14,500 nt of DNA. Source: Bacteroidota bacterium (GTDB taxonomy: Bacteria; Bacteroidota; Bacteroidia; Flavobacteriales; Weeksellaceae). Below the pieces are notes generated by a model. It worked only from the letters and a program-made list of their open reading frames with translations, was not told the DNA's origin and ran no database searches. This document shows, piece by piece, positions 6,278 through 13,531 of the stretch. Each line of letters starts with the position of its first letter. The first letter of the stretch is position 1. The stretch spans positions 1 to 14,500 of the forward strand of contig JAEYOX010000078.1 of assembly GCA_023411265.1 (NCBI GenBank), given 5' to 3'. The translations under genes and the position numbers were made by a program.

Positions 6278-8101
6278 ATGAAACAAAACTATTTTTTCGC
6301 TTTGCTGTTTTCAGCATTTTCAACCGTTCTGCATGCTCAGGAAACCATCATCGACACTGTTTACATCAGCGATATCCGGCTAAAGGATGCAGAAAAATCC
6401 CAAAAAATCATCCGAATCAACAAAGATGAAGTACTGAATAACCCGACGAATCTTTCGGAAGTTTTACGGTTTCAAACACCTTTTTACATCCGGGAAAACG
6501 GTCGCGGAATGGCTGCCTCGCCTTCTTTTCGGGGATCTACGGCACAGCAGACTGCTTTCCTTTGGAACGGGATTCCCGTAAATTCTCTTTTTTTAGGACA
6601 AGCCGATGTTAATAATGTGGGTTTGCTCACTTATGATCACCTTGCCGTAAAACCCGGTGGCGGAAGCATTTCATACGGAAGCGGTGCGTTGGGCGGAAGC
6701 GTTCATCTGAATAACAGCCTTTCTTTTAACAAAGGTTTCAACGGCGATCTGTTTACAGAATATGCATCTTTTGAAACCCTGAATTCTTCTCTAAAGTTAA
6801 ATTACAGCACGGAAAAATGGTCCTTTCAGTTTAATACAGCTTACACGCAAAGTGAAAATAATTATGAGGTGGCCGAGTTGAAATACGTGAACCGCAACGG
6901 AAAATACCGTCAAAATAATTTTGGTTTGGGTAGCGGCTATCGCTTTGATGCCGGAAACGTATTGAATTTTCATACCCAGATAAGCAATGGGCTGCAACAT
7001 TTTCCTGTTTTCTTTGAAGAAGATACCAAGTCAAAATATATTACTCAGGGATTCCGCTCCTTATTGCACTGGGCCCATCAAAACCGGAATTTTTCCAATA
7101 ACTTAAAAATAGCTTTTCTGGAAGAAGAATTCCGACATTTTGCTGATATTGAAAAATCGGGAAATACTGGTTCCGGAGGTCAACTTTACATGGTGAAAAA
7201 TGATGTATCGTGGATCAGCATTCCCAACATGGTGCTGATTCTTCAGACAGAATTTCAACATCAGAAAGCGCAAGGCTTTCAGGCCGGAAAGAGCGATCCC
7301 AAAAGAAATCAAGGTGCAGCAGCTCTTGTCTTGAAAAAACAGTGGGGAAAGTCGATCTTCACTGAAGGTGCTATCCGGAAAGATTTTATAGAAAACACGA
7401 ACAGTCCGATGCTGTTCTCTTTCGGGTCGCAAATCAAAGCGACACCATTTTATACGGTGAAAATGAATTTTTCAAAAAACTTCAGAATTCCAACTTTCAA
7501 CGATTTATATTGGGAGCCGGGCGGAAATCCGAATTTGAAACCGGAACATTCTCTACAGATTGAAATCGGGAATGAATTTCAATATAAAAATTTTTCTTTG
7601 GAAGTGGTTCCGTATTATCTGCGGACATCGGACATGATACAGTGGCTGCCGGGAAATATGATCTGGACACCCTTCAATACCAGCGAAGCAGAAAGCTACG
7701 GTGCGGAAATTTATGGTAATTTATCAGCTAAAATCGGCCAACAACAACTGAAGTTCAAGTCGGGTTATACTTTTACCCAATCCCGGGATTTATCCACCCG
7801 GAAATCACTAATGTACGTCCCGAAACATAAATTCTCGGGTACAGTTTCATTTGTAACGAAATACGGAAGTTTTTTCCTTCAGGGAATGTTTACCGGACTT
7901 ACCTTCACTTCTACAGATGAAAATATGAAAACCGCACTGAACCCGTCTACGGTGGTGAATGCCGGAGTTCAACTGACGCTGAATAAGCATCTGCAAATGG
8001 GCATCAGGATTAATAATATATTGAACGAAGTGTACCAAACCAGCCAGTTTTACCCGATGCCCCTGCGCAATTTCGGAGTAAATTTCAGAAGCCAATTTTA
8101 A
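6278..8101 (+). CDS. btuB: TonB-dependent vitamin B12 receptor, BtuB-like
   Basis: Outer-membrane gated channel that imports cobalamin using TonB energy. The 607-residue product (E. coli BtuB is about 614) has a signal peptide ending at ...TVLHA/QE (about residue 20), a possible TonB box around TVYISD (27-32), a plug domain at about 38-148 with the family marks 'NLSEVLRFQTPFYIRENG', 'SFRGSTAQQTAFLWNGIPV' and 'GGGSISYGSGALGGSVHL', then a 22-strand-type barrel ending in FGVNFRSQF with a terminal Phe, as needed for barrel assembly. Substrate assignment rests on the cobalamin riboswitch directly upstream and the BtuG-like gene downstream, not on residues seen in the barrel. A longer frame opens at a TTG (6227) inside the riboswitch; it is rejected because the ATG at 6278 has GGAGG and a clean signal peptide. 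Confidence 0.9.
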   Translation: MKQNYFFALLFSAFSTVLHAQETIIDTVYISDIRLKDAEKSQKIIRINKDEVLNNPTNLSEVLRFQTPFYIRENGRGMAASPSFRGSTAQQTAFLWNGIPVNSLFLGQADVNNVGLLTYDHLAVKPGGGSISYGSGALGGSVHLNNSLSFNKGFNGDLFTEYASFETLNSSLKLNYSTEKWSFQFNTAYTQSENNYEVAELKYVNRNGKYRQNNFGLGSGYRFDAGNVLNFHTQISNGLQHFPVFFEEDTKSKYITQGFRSLLHWAHQNRNFSNNLKIAFLEEEFRHFADIEKSGNTGSGGQLYMVKNDVSWISIPNMVLILQTEFQHQKAQGFQAGKSDPKRNQGAAALVLKKQWGKSIFTEGAIRKDFIENTNSPMLFSFGSQIKATPFYTVKMNFSKNFRIPTFNDLYWEPGGNPNLKPEHSLQIEIGNEFQYKNFSLEVVPYYLRTSDMIQWLPGNMIWTPFNTSEAESYGAEIYGNLSAKIGQQQLKFKSGYTFTQSRDLSTRKSLMYVPKHKFSGTVSFVTKYGSFFLQGMFTGLTFTSTDENMKTALNPSTVVNAGVQLTLNKHLQMGIRINNILNEVYQTSQFYPMPLRNFGVNFRSQF

Positions 8102-8112
8102 AACCTTATACA

Positions 8113-9156
8113 ATGAAATTTTCAAAATTATTTACTGTAAGCCTTGCCTTAGCTGCGGCCTTCATGATTTCCTGCGATCGCAACGACCCTGAAGATGAAA
8201 TGACGGCGACTAATTACGAGCACGGAATTCTGATCTCCAATGAAGGTGGATTCAGCACACCTACCGCAAGCGTTTCTTTTCTTTCCAATGATTTTTCTGT
8301 AAACGAAAGTGATATTTTCGCCAAAAGCAATAACAATGAAAAACTCGGAAATGTATTGCAAAGTATCGGTTTCAAAGGAGATCAGGCGTATTTAGTGATG
8401 AACAAGCCTTCCAAAATTGAAATCGTGAACCGGAACAGTTTTCAGAAAACGGGAACCATCACCACGAATTTGGATCAGCCCCGCTATATCGCTTTTCACG
8501 GAAATTACACTTATGTTACCAATAACAATTTTTTCGATGTAAAAAAAGTGAGTGTTTTTGACGCCGGAAATCAGTTTGTAAAAGACATTCCTTTTCCGCG
8601 CTATGCCGATAAAATTACTTCTTCGGGCGGATATATTTACGTGCAGACAGACGGTGTGGATTACATTCCGAATGAAGTTCCGACCGGACATACCATCAGC
8701 AGAATTAATCCTGCCAACAATGTAGTGGATCAAGTCATCACCCTCACAGATAATGCACCGATTCGCGATATGGTGGCAGATCAAAACTCGGTGTATGTTC
8801 TGACTTCTGACGATCAAAATACCTATCTGTACACCATCACTGCCAATTCCGGCGCTTTCAGCAAAGCCGAGTTCAGTGGCGTAACCCAAGCCAGAAATCT
8901 TGCGTTAGATGGTGGAAAAATCTATTTTTTTACCGGCGATAACAGGGTTCACGTTGTTACCGGAAACAGCAGCTCGCCTTTATTCAATGTCAGCAGTTCA
9001 GCTTATGTTTACGGATTCAATGTAATTGGCCAGCATGTTTTTATCTCAGAACCCTCTTTTGTTTCCGACAGTACGGTGAAGATTTTCAACCTTTCAGGAA
9101 CATTGGTGAAAACCCTGAGTACGGGAATTGGAACGAATGGATTTTATCAGAATTAA
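8113..9156 (+). CDS. BtuG-like surface lipoprotein (DUF5074/YncE beta-propeller)
   Basis: A 347-residue predicted lipoprotein. The signal peptide ends in FMISC, making Cys21 the lipid anchor; the acidic run after it (CDRNDPEDE) resembles Bacteroidota surface-export signals. The mature protein is beta-rich with repeated blade-like units: YEHGILISNEGGF, LGNVLQSIGFKGDQAYLVMNKPSKIEIVN, LDQPRYIAFHGNYTYVTNN, ADKITSSGGYIYVQTDG, IRDMVADQNSVYVLTSDD, ARNLALDGGKIYFFTGD and VYGFNVIGQHVFISEP, about seven in all. This is the pattern of DUF5074/YncE proteins and fits BtuG, the surface B12-capturing propeller of gut Bacteroides that caps BtuB. It starts 11 bases after the btuB stop, in one operon under the cobalamin riboswitch. 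The BtuG assignment is inferred from context and fold; family membership is firmer. A terminator follows. Confidence 0.82.
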   Translation: MKFSKLFTVSLALAAAFMISCDRNDPEDEMTATNYEHGILISNEGGFSTPTASVSFLSNDFSVNESDIFAKSNNNEKLGNVLQSIGFKGDQAYLVMNKPSKIEIVNRNSFQKTGTITTNLDQPRYIAFHGNYTYVTNNNFFDVKKVSVFDAGNQFVKDIPFPRYADKITSSGGYIYVQTDGVDYIPNEVPTGHTISRINPANNVVDQVITLTDNAPIRDMVADQNSVYVLTSDDQNTYLYTITANSGAFSKAEFSGVTQARNLALDGGKIYFFTGDNRVHVVTGNSSSPLFNVSSSAYVYGFNVIGQHVFISEPSFVSDSTVKIFNLSGTLVKTLSTGIGTNGFYQN

Positions 9157-9183
9157 GGAAAACAAAATTCAGTTAGTGAAGTA

Positions 9184-9216
9184 AAAAGTAGGCCGAAATG
9201 GTCTACTTTTGTTTTA
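9184..9216 (+). terminator. Terminator of the B12 uptake operon
   Basis: An 11-bp stem, AAAAGTAGGCC (9184-9194) with GGTCTACTTTT (9200-9210, one G-U pair), a 5-base loop GAAAT, then GTTTT. It lies 28 bases after the propeller-gene stop. Confidence 0.75.
9204..9211 (+). promoter_or_regulatory. Possible -7 box overlapping the terminator
   Basis: TACTTTTG matches TAnnTTTG exactly and lies 17 bases before the ATG at 9229, but it overlaps the descending arm of the terminator hairpin and no -33 TTG is seen at the usual spacing. It may be coincidence. Confidence 0.35.
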
Positions 9217-9228
9217 CAAACTCACGAT

Positions 9229-9951
9229 ATGAATAAATTATTTTTTATTATTATTTTTCTTTCGGTTTTAATTGTAAAAAGTCAAAAAATTTCAGTAGTT
9301 GATAGTCTAGATAACTCTTCGATTTCATACTCAGAAATTTTAGTTGACGGAAATAGATTTTTTACTGATTCTTTGGGTAATTTTGATTTATCGGGTACAT
9401 ATAAAAACCTCATCATCAGAAAGCCAGGATATTATGATAAAACTTTGAAAAAAATAGACCATCTTGTAAAACTATCACCAAAAGTTATTCATATTCCTGA
9501 AGTTTAATTGACTAAAAGGCAACGAAAAACCCTCTCTGCAAAAACTAAAAACAACAGCACCACTCTTATTCCCTTAGGTATTGAATATGGATTTAAAATT
9601 AGCAATCCATATAATAAAGAAGGAATAGTAAAAAGCTTAATCGTTCCAATTAAAAAAATATACGAAAATAAAGCAGCAATTTTATTGATAAAATTTTACA
9701 ATATTGCTAATGAAGAAATAGAGAACGAACCCGTGGAACACAGCAGCATCGTCATCAATATCAATAAATTAAACAGGAAAAAAAATACCATTGATCTTAC
9801 TGATCAATTTTTGATGATACCAAAAGACGGAATATTCATATCACTTCAGGTAATTGAAGAATCGGGTTCAGACAAAATTAAAATTGACAAACCATCCATA
9901 AGCTTTGTTAACAGTGTTGAGAAAGCGAACATTTATTTTATGGATGTATAG
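9229..9951 (+). pseudogene. Secreted carboxypeptidase-regulatory-like protein, broken by an in-frame TAA
   Basis: Two reading frames, 92 codons (9229-9507) and 147 codons (9508-9951), lie in the same frame and are separated by only one TAA at 9505-9507. The second has no usable start near its beginning: its first ATG codons come close to its end. The simplest reading is one gene of about 240 residues with a nonsense change, possibly GAA to TAA (HIPEV-E-LTKRQRK). The N-terminus is a signal peptide (NKLFFIIIFLSVLIVKSQ). Next comes a carboxypeptidase-regulatory/transthyretin-like part ('SISYSEILVDGNRFFTDSLGNFDLSG', 'IIRKPGYYDKTL'), then a beta-rich part with 'GFKISNPYNKEGIVKSLIVPIKKI' and 'DQFLMIPKDGIFISLQVIEE'. 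I recall similar flavobacterial proteins of unknown function. Base composition is far more AT-rich than the neighbours (hand counts of three 60-base stretches: 17, 23 and 30% GC, against 42% for one stretch in ftsK), which suggests an accessory or transferred gene. Confidence 0.72.
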
Positions 9952-10137
9952 AGAATAAATGGAAGCTACTGTCAAACAATACTGCGTTGATAGGGGTATC
10001 TCTAATCGCTGATTTCTAAAATATTCCCTTTTGGAACGCTAATCGCAGCGATAAGAAATAAAAAACTTCCATAAAAATATCCCCAAAATTTACCGCAATC
10101 TTCATTTTTCAGCCATCGCAAGTTGATCAATTTTTAT
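9952..10137. other. Intergenic region with small palindromes
   Basis: This 186-base stretch between the broken gene and the ftsK promoter has no credible coding frame. It contains two short palindromes built on related sequence, AATC-GCT-GATT (10004-10014) and ATCGC-A-GCGAT (10042-10052), and an outer 7-base inverted pair ATGGAAG (near 9959) and CTTCCAT (near 10066). No T-run follows, so it is not a clear terminator. I see no other signal. Confidence 0.4.
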
Positions 10138-10145
10138 TACATTTG
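10138..10145 (+). promoter_or_regulatory. -7 box for ftsK
   Basis: TACATTTG matches TAnnTTTG exactly and lies 14 bases before the ATG at 10160, giving a very short leader. A TTG at 10123-10125 is only 12 bases away, shorter than the usual spacing of about 19, so the -33 element is not clear. Confidence 0.55.
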
Positions 10146-10159
10146 CCATAGCTGATATT

Positions 10160-12625
10160 ATGAAGAACAATAAGAGAAACCCTGCCGTTCAGGTGCCTGA
10201 ACAAGGCAAAACACTTTCGAAGCCGCGTATTTTTTTCGGAATTTTATTTATTGTCACCGCCGTGGTGATGGCACTGTCTTTTGCTTCCTATCTCAAGAAC
10301 TGGAAGGCCGATCAGAGCCAGGCCGGAACTATGCTGGATAAAACCGTGAAGTCGTCCAACATTTTCGGGAAAGTGGGCGACTGGCTGGGAAAAGTTTTTA
10401 TTTTCGACAGCATTGGTATTGCAGCCTTTCTGGTCGCTTTTCTGATTTTCGTTTTCGGGCTTCTGATTCTTAAAAAGAAATATTTCAAACCCTGGAAAAC
10501 CATCGGCCATTCTCTGTTTTTCATTTGCTGGCTGCCCGTTTTTCTAGGAGCCGTCACCCAAGGAAGCGGTACCCTCAGCGGAGTTTACGGTTTCCAGATT
10601 GTTGATTTTCTGAATGCTGTCATCGGCCCTTTGGGTTTATGGACGGTCATTGTGGTAGGAATTGCTTTGTATTTCATCCTCGAATTTAATCTGAGGCCAT
10701 CTTCCATTCGTTCCGGACTTCATCAGCTCAATGAAAATACCGTAGGAAGGGTAAAAGGAATGATGCCCGATTCACGGGAAAATTTTGAAGCAGATGACGA
10801 ACTCACAGACGCTAACAATGATTCTCCAATTTCGGCGAAAACCACGTTTCCTGATTCAGAAGAAAAAAATATTGAACCATTATCTGAACCTCATACAAGT
10901 TCTGATATTCAGCCCCTCACCACTCCTAATCTGACTTCATTTGATGATCAGCCTGAAAGAAAAACCACGGTTACGCTGACTTCGGATACAAAACCTGAAA
11001 GCAGTGTAAAAACTCCTGAAGATGAATTTGATTTCAAAGTTGAGATTGCACAGGAAGTAGATGAACTGGATGAAACAGAGAAAAAATCTGCAGAACTGGT
11101 GAAAGCTTACGGCCGTTATGACCATACGCTAGAACTTGCCGGATTTCAAATGCCTACAGTTGATTTGCTGAAGGATCACGGAAACGAAGAAATCCACATC
11201 AACAAAGAAGAACTGGAAGAAAATAAAAATAAAATTGTCGGTCTTCTGAAGAATTTCAATGTCGGAATAGCAGAAATAAAGGCAACCATCGGCCCAACGG
11301 TAACCTTGTACGAAATTGTTCCGGAAGCCGGAATTCGTGTAGCGGCCATTAAAAAACTGCAGGATGATATCGCTCTGAATCTTTCCGCTTTGGGCATCAG
11401 AATTATCGCCCCGATGCCCGGCAAAGGAACCATAGGCATCGAAGTTCCCAGAAAAAACCCTACGATGGTTTCTATGAAAAGTGTGATTGCTTCGCAGAAA
11501 TTTCAGAATTCTGATATGGATCTTCCTGTAGTATTCGGGAAAACCATTTCAAACGAAATCTTCATGGCCGATCTTGCCAAAATGCCACACCTTCTGATGG
11601 CAGGAGCTACAGGACAGGGAAAATCGGTGGGAATTAATGCGATACTTACTTCGCTGCTTTATAAAAAACATCCGAGCGAACTGAAATTCGTGATGGTGGA
11701 TCCAAAAAAAGTAGAACTCACTTTATATTCGAAAATTGAAAGGCACTATCTGGCTAAGCTTCCCGATACCGAAGACGCGATTATTACCGATACCCATAAA
11801 GTAATTACGACACTCAATTCGCTGTGTGTGGAAATGGACATGCGTTATGAACTGCTGAAAAACGCTTTCTGCAGAACCATTAAGGAATACAACAAAAAAT
11901 TCAGCGAGAGAAAACTGAACCCCGAAAATGGCCACCGGTATCTTCCTTATATCGTATTGGTGGTAGATGAATTTGCCGACTTGATCATGACGGCAGGTAA
12001 AGAAATAGAACATCCTATTGCCCGGCTTGCACAGTTGGCCAGAGCGGTTGGAATTCACCTGATTGTGGCTACGCAAAGGCCGTCTGTGAACGTGATTACC
12101 GGAATGATAAAAGCCAATTTTCCCGCCCGTGCTGCGTTCCGGGTGATTTCGAGTATTGATTCCAGAACGATTTTAGATTCGCCGGGAGCAGATCAGCTGA
12201 TCGGAAAAGGAGATATGCTTTATTTCAACGGAAATGAAATTTTGAGACTTCAGTGCGCTTTTGTCGATACGCCGGAAGTCGAAAAAATCGTGGATTATAT
12301 TGGTTCTCAGCGCGGTTATACCACTGCACTCATTCTACCTGAAGTTCCTTCCGAAGAAATGTCGGTTTCCACAGGCGGTTTCGATCCGAATGAAAAAGAT
12401 GCCCTTTTTGAAGACGCAGCACGCATTGTGGTTTCTACGCAGCAAGGCTCCACTTCCATGCTTCAGCGACAATTGAAATTGGGTTATAACAGAGCGGGAA
12501 GAATTATGGATCAACTGGAAGCCAGCGGAATTGTAGGAAGTTTTAACGGAGCCAAAGCCAGGGAAGTTCAGATTGCAGACCTCAATTCATTAGAGGAGTT
12601 TCTGGAAAATTTACGAAACAAATAA
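10160..12625 (+). CDS. ftsK: DNA translocase FtsK/SpoIIIE
   Basis: Septum-anchored, ATP-driven DNA pump that clears chromosome DNA from the closing septum and aids dimer resolution. The 821-residue protein has four hydrophobic segments at about 24-44, 85-105, 115-135 and 155-175 (membrane anchor), then an acidic, Ser/Thr/Pro-rich linker at about 205-310. The motor follows: an alpha domain with 'IVGLLKNFNVGIAEIKATIGPTVTLYEI' (about 359-386), Walker A GATGQGKSVG at 482-491 (Lys488), 'VMVDPKKVEL', Walker B IVLVVDEFADLIM with Asp603-Glu604, and 'HLIVATQRPSVNVITGMIKANFPARAAFRV'. The C-terminal gamma winged helix at about 745-815 ('LQRQLKLGYNRAGRIMDQLEASGIVG') binds orienting chromosome motifs. The length is typical of flavobacterial FtsK, with a shorter linker than E. 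coli. The lolA-like and lptF/G genes follow, a familiar order in flavobacteria. Confidence 0.97.
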   Translation: MKNNKRNPAVQVPEQGKTLSKPRIFFGILFIVTAVVMALSFASYLKNWKADQSQAGTMLDKTVKSSNIFGKVGDWLGKVFIFDSIGIAAFLVAFLIFVFGLLILKKKYFKPWKTIGHSLFFICWLPVFLGAVTQGSGTLSGVYGFQIVDFLNAVIGPLGLWTVIVVGIALYFILEFNLRPSSIRSGLHQLNENTVGRVKGMMPDSRENFEADDELTDANNDSPISAKTTFPDSEEKNIEPLSEPHTSSDIQPLTTPNLTSFDDQPERKTTVTLTSDTKPESSVKTPEDEFDFKVEIAQEVDELDETEKKSAELVKAYGRYDHTLELAGFQMPTVDLLKDHGNEEIHINKEELEENKNKIVGLLKNFNVGIAEIKATIGPTVTLYEIVPEAGIRVAAIKKLQDDIALNLSALGIRIIAPMPGKGTIGIEVPRKNPTMVSMKSVIASQKFQNSDMDLPVVFGKTISNEIFMADLAKMPHLLMAGATGQGKSVGINAILTSLLYKKHPSELKFVMVDPKKVELTLYSKIERHYLAKLPDTEDAIITDTHKVITTLNSLCVEMDMRYELLKNAFCRTIKEYNKKFSERKLNPENGHRYLPYIVLVVDEFADLIMTAGKEIEHPIARLAQLARAVGIHLIVATQRPSVNVITGMIKANFPARAAFRVISSIDSRTILDSPGADQLIGKGDMLYFNGNEILRLQCAFVDTPEVEKIVDYIGSQRGYTTALILPEVPSEEMSVSTGGFDPNEKDALFEDAARIVVSTQQGSTSMLQRQLKLGYNRAGRIMDQLEASGIVGSFNGAKAREVQIADLNSLEEFLENLRNK

Positions 12626-12634
12626 TCGTTTTCA

Positions 12635-12657
12635 GAAACGCCGGACGGCTTCTTTTT
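12635..12657 (+). terminator. Weak possible terminator after ftsK
   Basis: GAA-GCC (12635-12642, with a two-base bulge) can pair with GGC-TTC (12647-12652) around loop GGAC, followed by a T run (12653-12657). It lies 10 bases past the ftsK stop. The short bulged stem makes partial read-through into lolA likely. Confidence 0.35.
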
Positions 12658-12728
12658 CCCAGGGAAACGGAACACTTTTTGAAAAGAACGTGGCGATGGG
12701 AAAGAGAAAACCGGTTTAACATCTTCCA

Positions 12729-12766
12729 TTCTGAAGCATCTAATTTCACGTTCTGAAGCACCTAAT
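12729..12766 (+). repeat. Two 16-base direct repeats upstream of lolA
   Basis: TTCTGAAGCATCTAAT (12729-12744) and TTCTGAAGCACCTAAT (12751-12766) differ at one base and are spaced 22 bases apart start to start, about two helical turns. They lie 19 bases before the lolA ATG. This could be a paired operator or a local tandem duplication; the sequence alone does not decide. Confidence 0.6.
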
Positions 12767-12784
12767 AATTAAAAAATATTGAAA

Positions 12785-13432
12785 ATGAAAAAAATGTTAT
12801 CGAAACTGATCGTTGCCACGATGATAGCCGGCGCAGCTAGTTTTAGTTTTGCTCAAAAAATTGATGCCAAGTCCAGACAAATTTTAGATGCCGTTACCCA
12901 TCATTACAAATCCAAACAGAATACTTATTTCAAATTTACTTTCGGATCCGGCCCAAACGGAAAGGTAACCAAAACGGAAACGGGAATTTATTACGCCGCT
13001 GGTGATCGTTATAAATTAAAAATAATGGAAACTGAACAGATTTTTGACGGAAATAAAATCTACAATATCAACACCGAAGATATGGAAGTAACCATCGCCA
13101 AACCGAATGCTACTGATGCCATGTTCTCACCCATCAATTATCTTACTTCCTACCGGAAAGATTACAATGTAAGTTATGAAGGCAAAAGACATGTGAACGG
13201 GGTAAATACAGATTTTATAAAACTGACCCCTGTGAGAAATAACGGACTGAAACATGTGTACCTCTTTGTAGATTCAGCTAAAAAACAAATGGTAAAACTG
13301 GAACAGCACGGCAATAACAAGGATATTTCGGTGATTGCTATCAGAGAATACAAAGAGAACCAAAGACTGGATCCCAATATGTTTACCTTCAACAAAACCA
13401 ATTACAGAGATTATATCATTACAGAACTATAA
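12785..13432 (+). CDS. lolA: LolA-like outer-membrane lipoprotein carrier
   Basis: Periplasmic chaperone that ferries lipoproteins from the inner-membrane Lol complex to the outer membrane. The 215-residue product has a signal peptide cleaved near SFSFA/QK (after residue 23) and a LolA-type half-barrel pattern: 'ILDAVTHHYKSKQNTYFKFTF' at about 33-53, alternating strands 'KTETGIYYAAGDRYKLKIMETEQIFDGNKIYNINTEDMEVTIAKP', 'MFSPINYLTSYRKDYNVSYEGK' at about 110-131, and 'LKHVYLFVDSAKKQMVKLEQHG...ISVIAIREYKENQRLDPNMFTFN' towards the end. The closing 'LDPNMFTFN' is common in Bacteroidota LolA family members. The position directly after ftsK, as in many bacteria, supports the call. A TTG-initiated frame begins at 12779, but the ATG at 12785 gives a normal MKKML signal start, so I prefer it. 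It ends before a strong terminator. Confidence 0.88.
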   Translation: MKKMLSKLIVATMIAGAASFSFAQKIDAKSRQILDAVTHHYKSKQNTYFKFTFGSGPNGKVTKTETGIYYAAGDRYKLKIMETEQIFDGNKIYNINTEDMEVTIAKPNATDAMFSPINYLTSYRKDYNVSYEGKRHVNGVNTDFIKLTPVRNNGLKHVYLFVDSAKKQMVKLEQHGNNKDISVIAIREYKENQRLDPNMFTFNKTNYRDYIITEL

Positions 13433-13483
13433 TAGTTTCTCCGGTTTTGATTAAAAATTTTACAGATAATAACGCATAAAAAC

Positions 13484-13517
13484 AAAAGCCGCAAAGCTGA
13501 TTACTTTGTGGCTTTTT
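13484..13517 (+). terminator. Intrinsic terminator after lolA
   Basis: A 13-bp stem, AAAAGCCGCAAAG (13484-13496) with CTTTGTGGCTTTT (13504-13516, one G-U pair), a 7-base loop and further T. It lies 51 bases past the lolA stop and separates lolA from the permease gene. Confidence 0.85.
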
Positions 13518-13519
13518 CT

Positions 13520-13527
13520 TAATTTTG
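13520..13527 (+). promoter_or_regulatory. -7 box of the LptF/LptG-family gene
   Basis: TAATTTTG fits TAnnTTTG exactly and begins 4 bases after the terminator stem. The ATG follows at 13532, only 4 bases later, so transcription from this box would give a leaderless or nearly leaderless mRNA. No -33 TTG at normal spacing is seen. Confidence 0.4.
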
Positions 13528-13531
13528 GGCC

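Noticed and set aside
9956..10075. Nested inverted repeats suggesting a small mobile element (MITE-like) before ftsK
   Set aside because: The arms are only 7 bases, imperfectly nested, and no target-site duplication is seen; recorded only as an intergenic feature.
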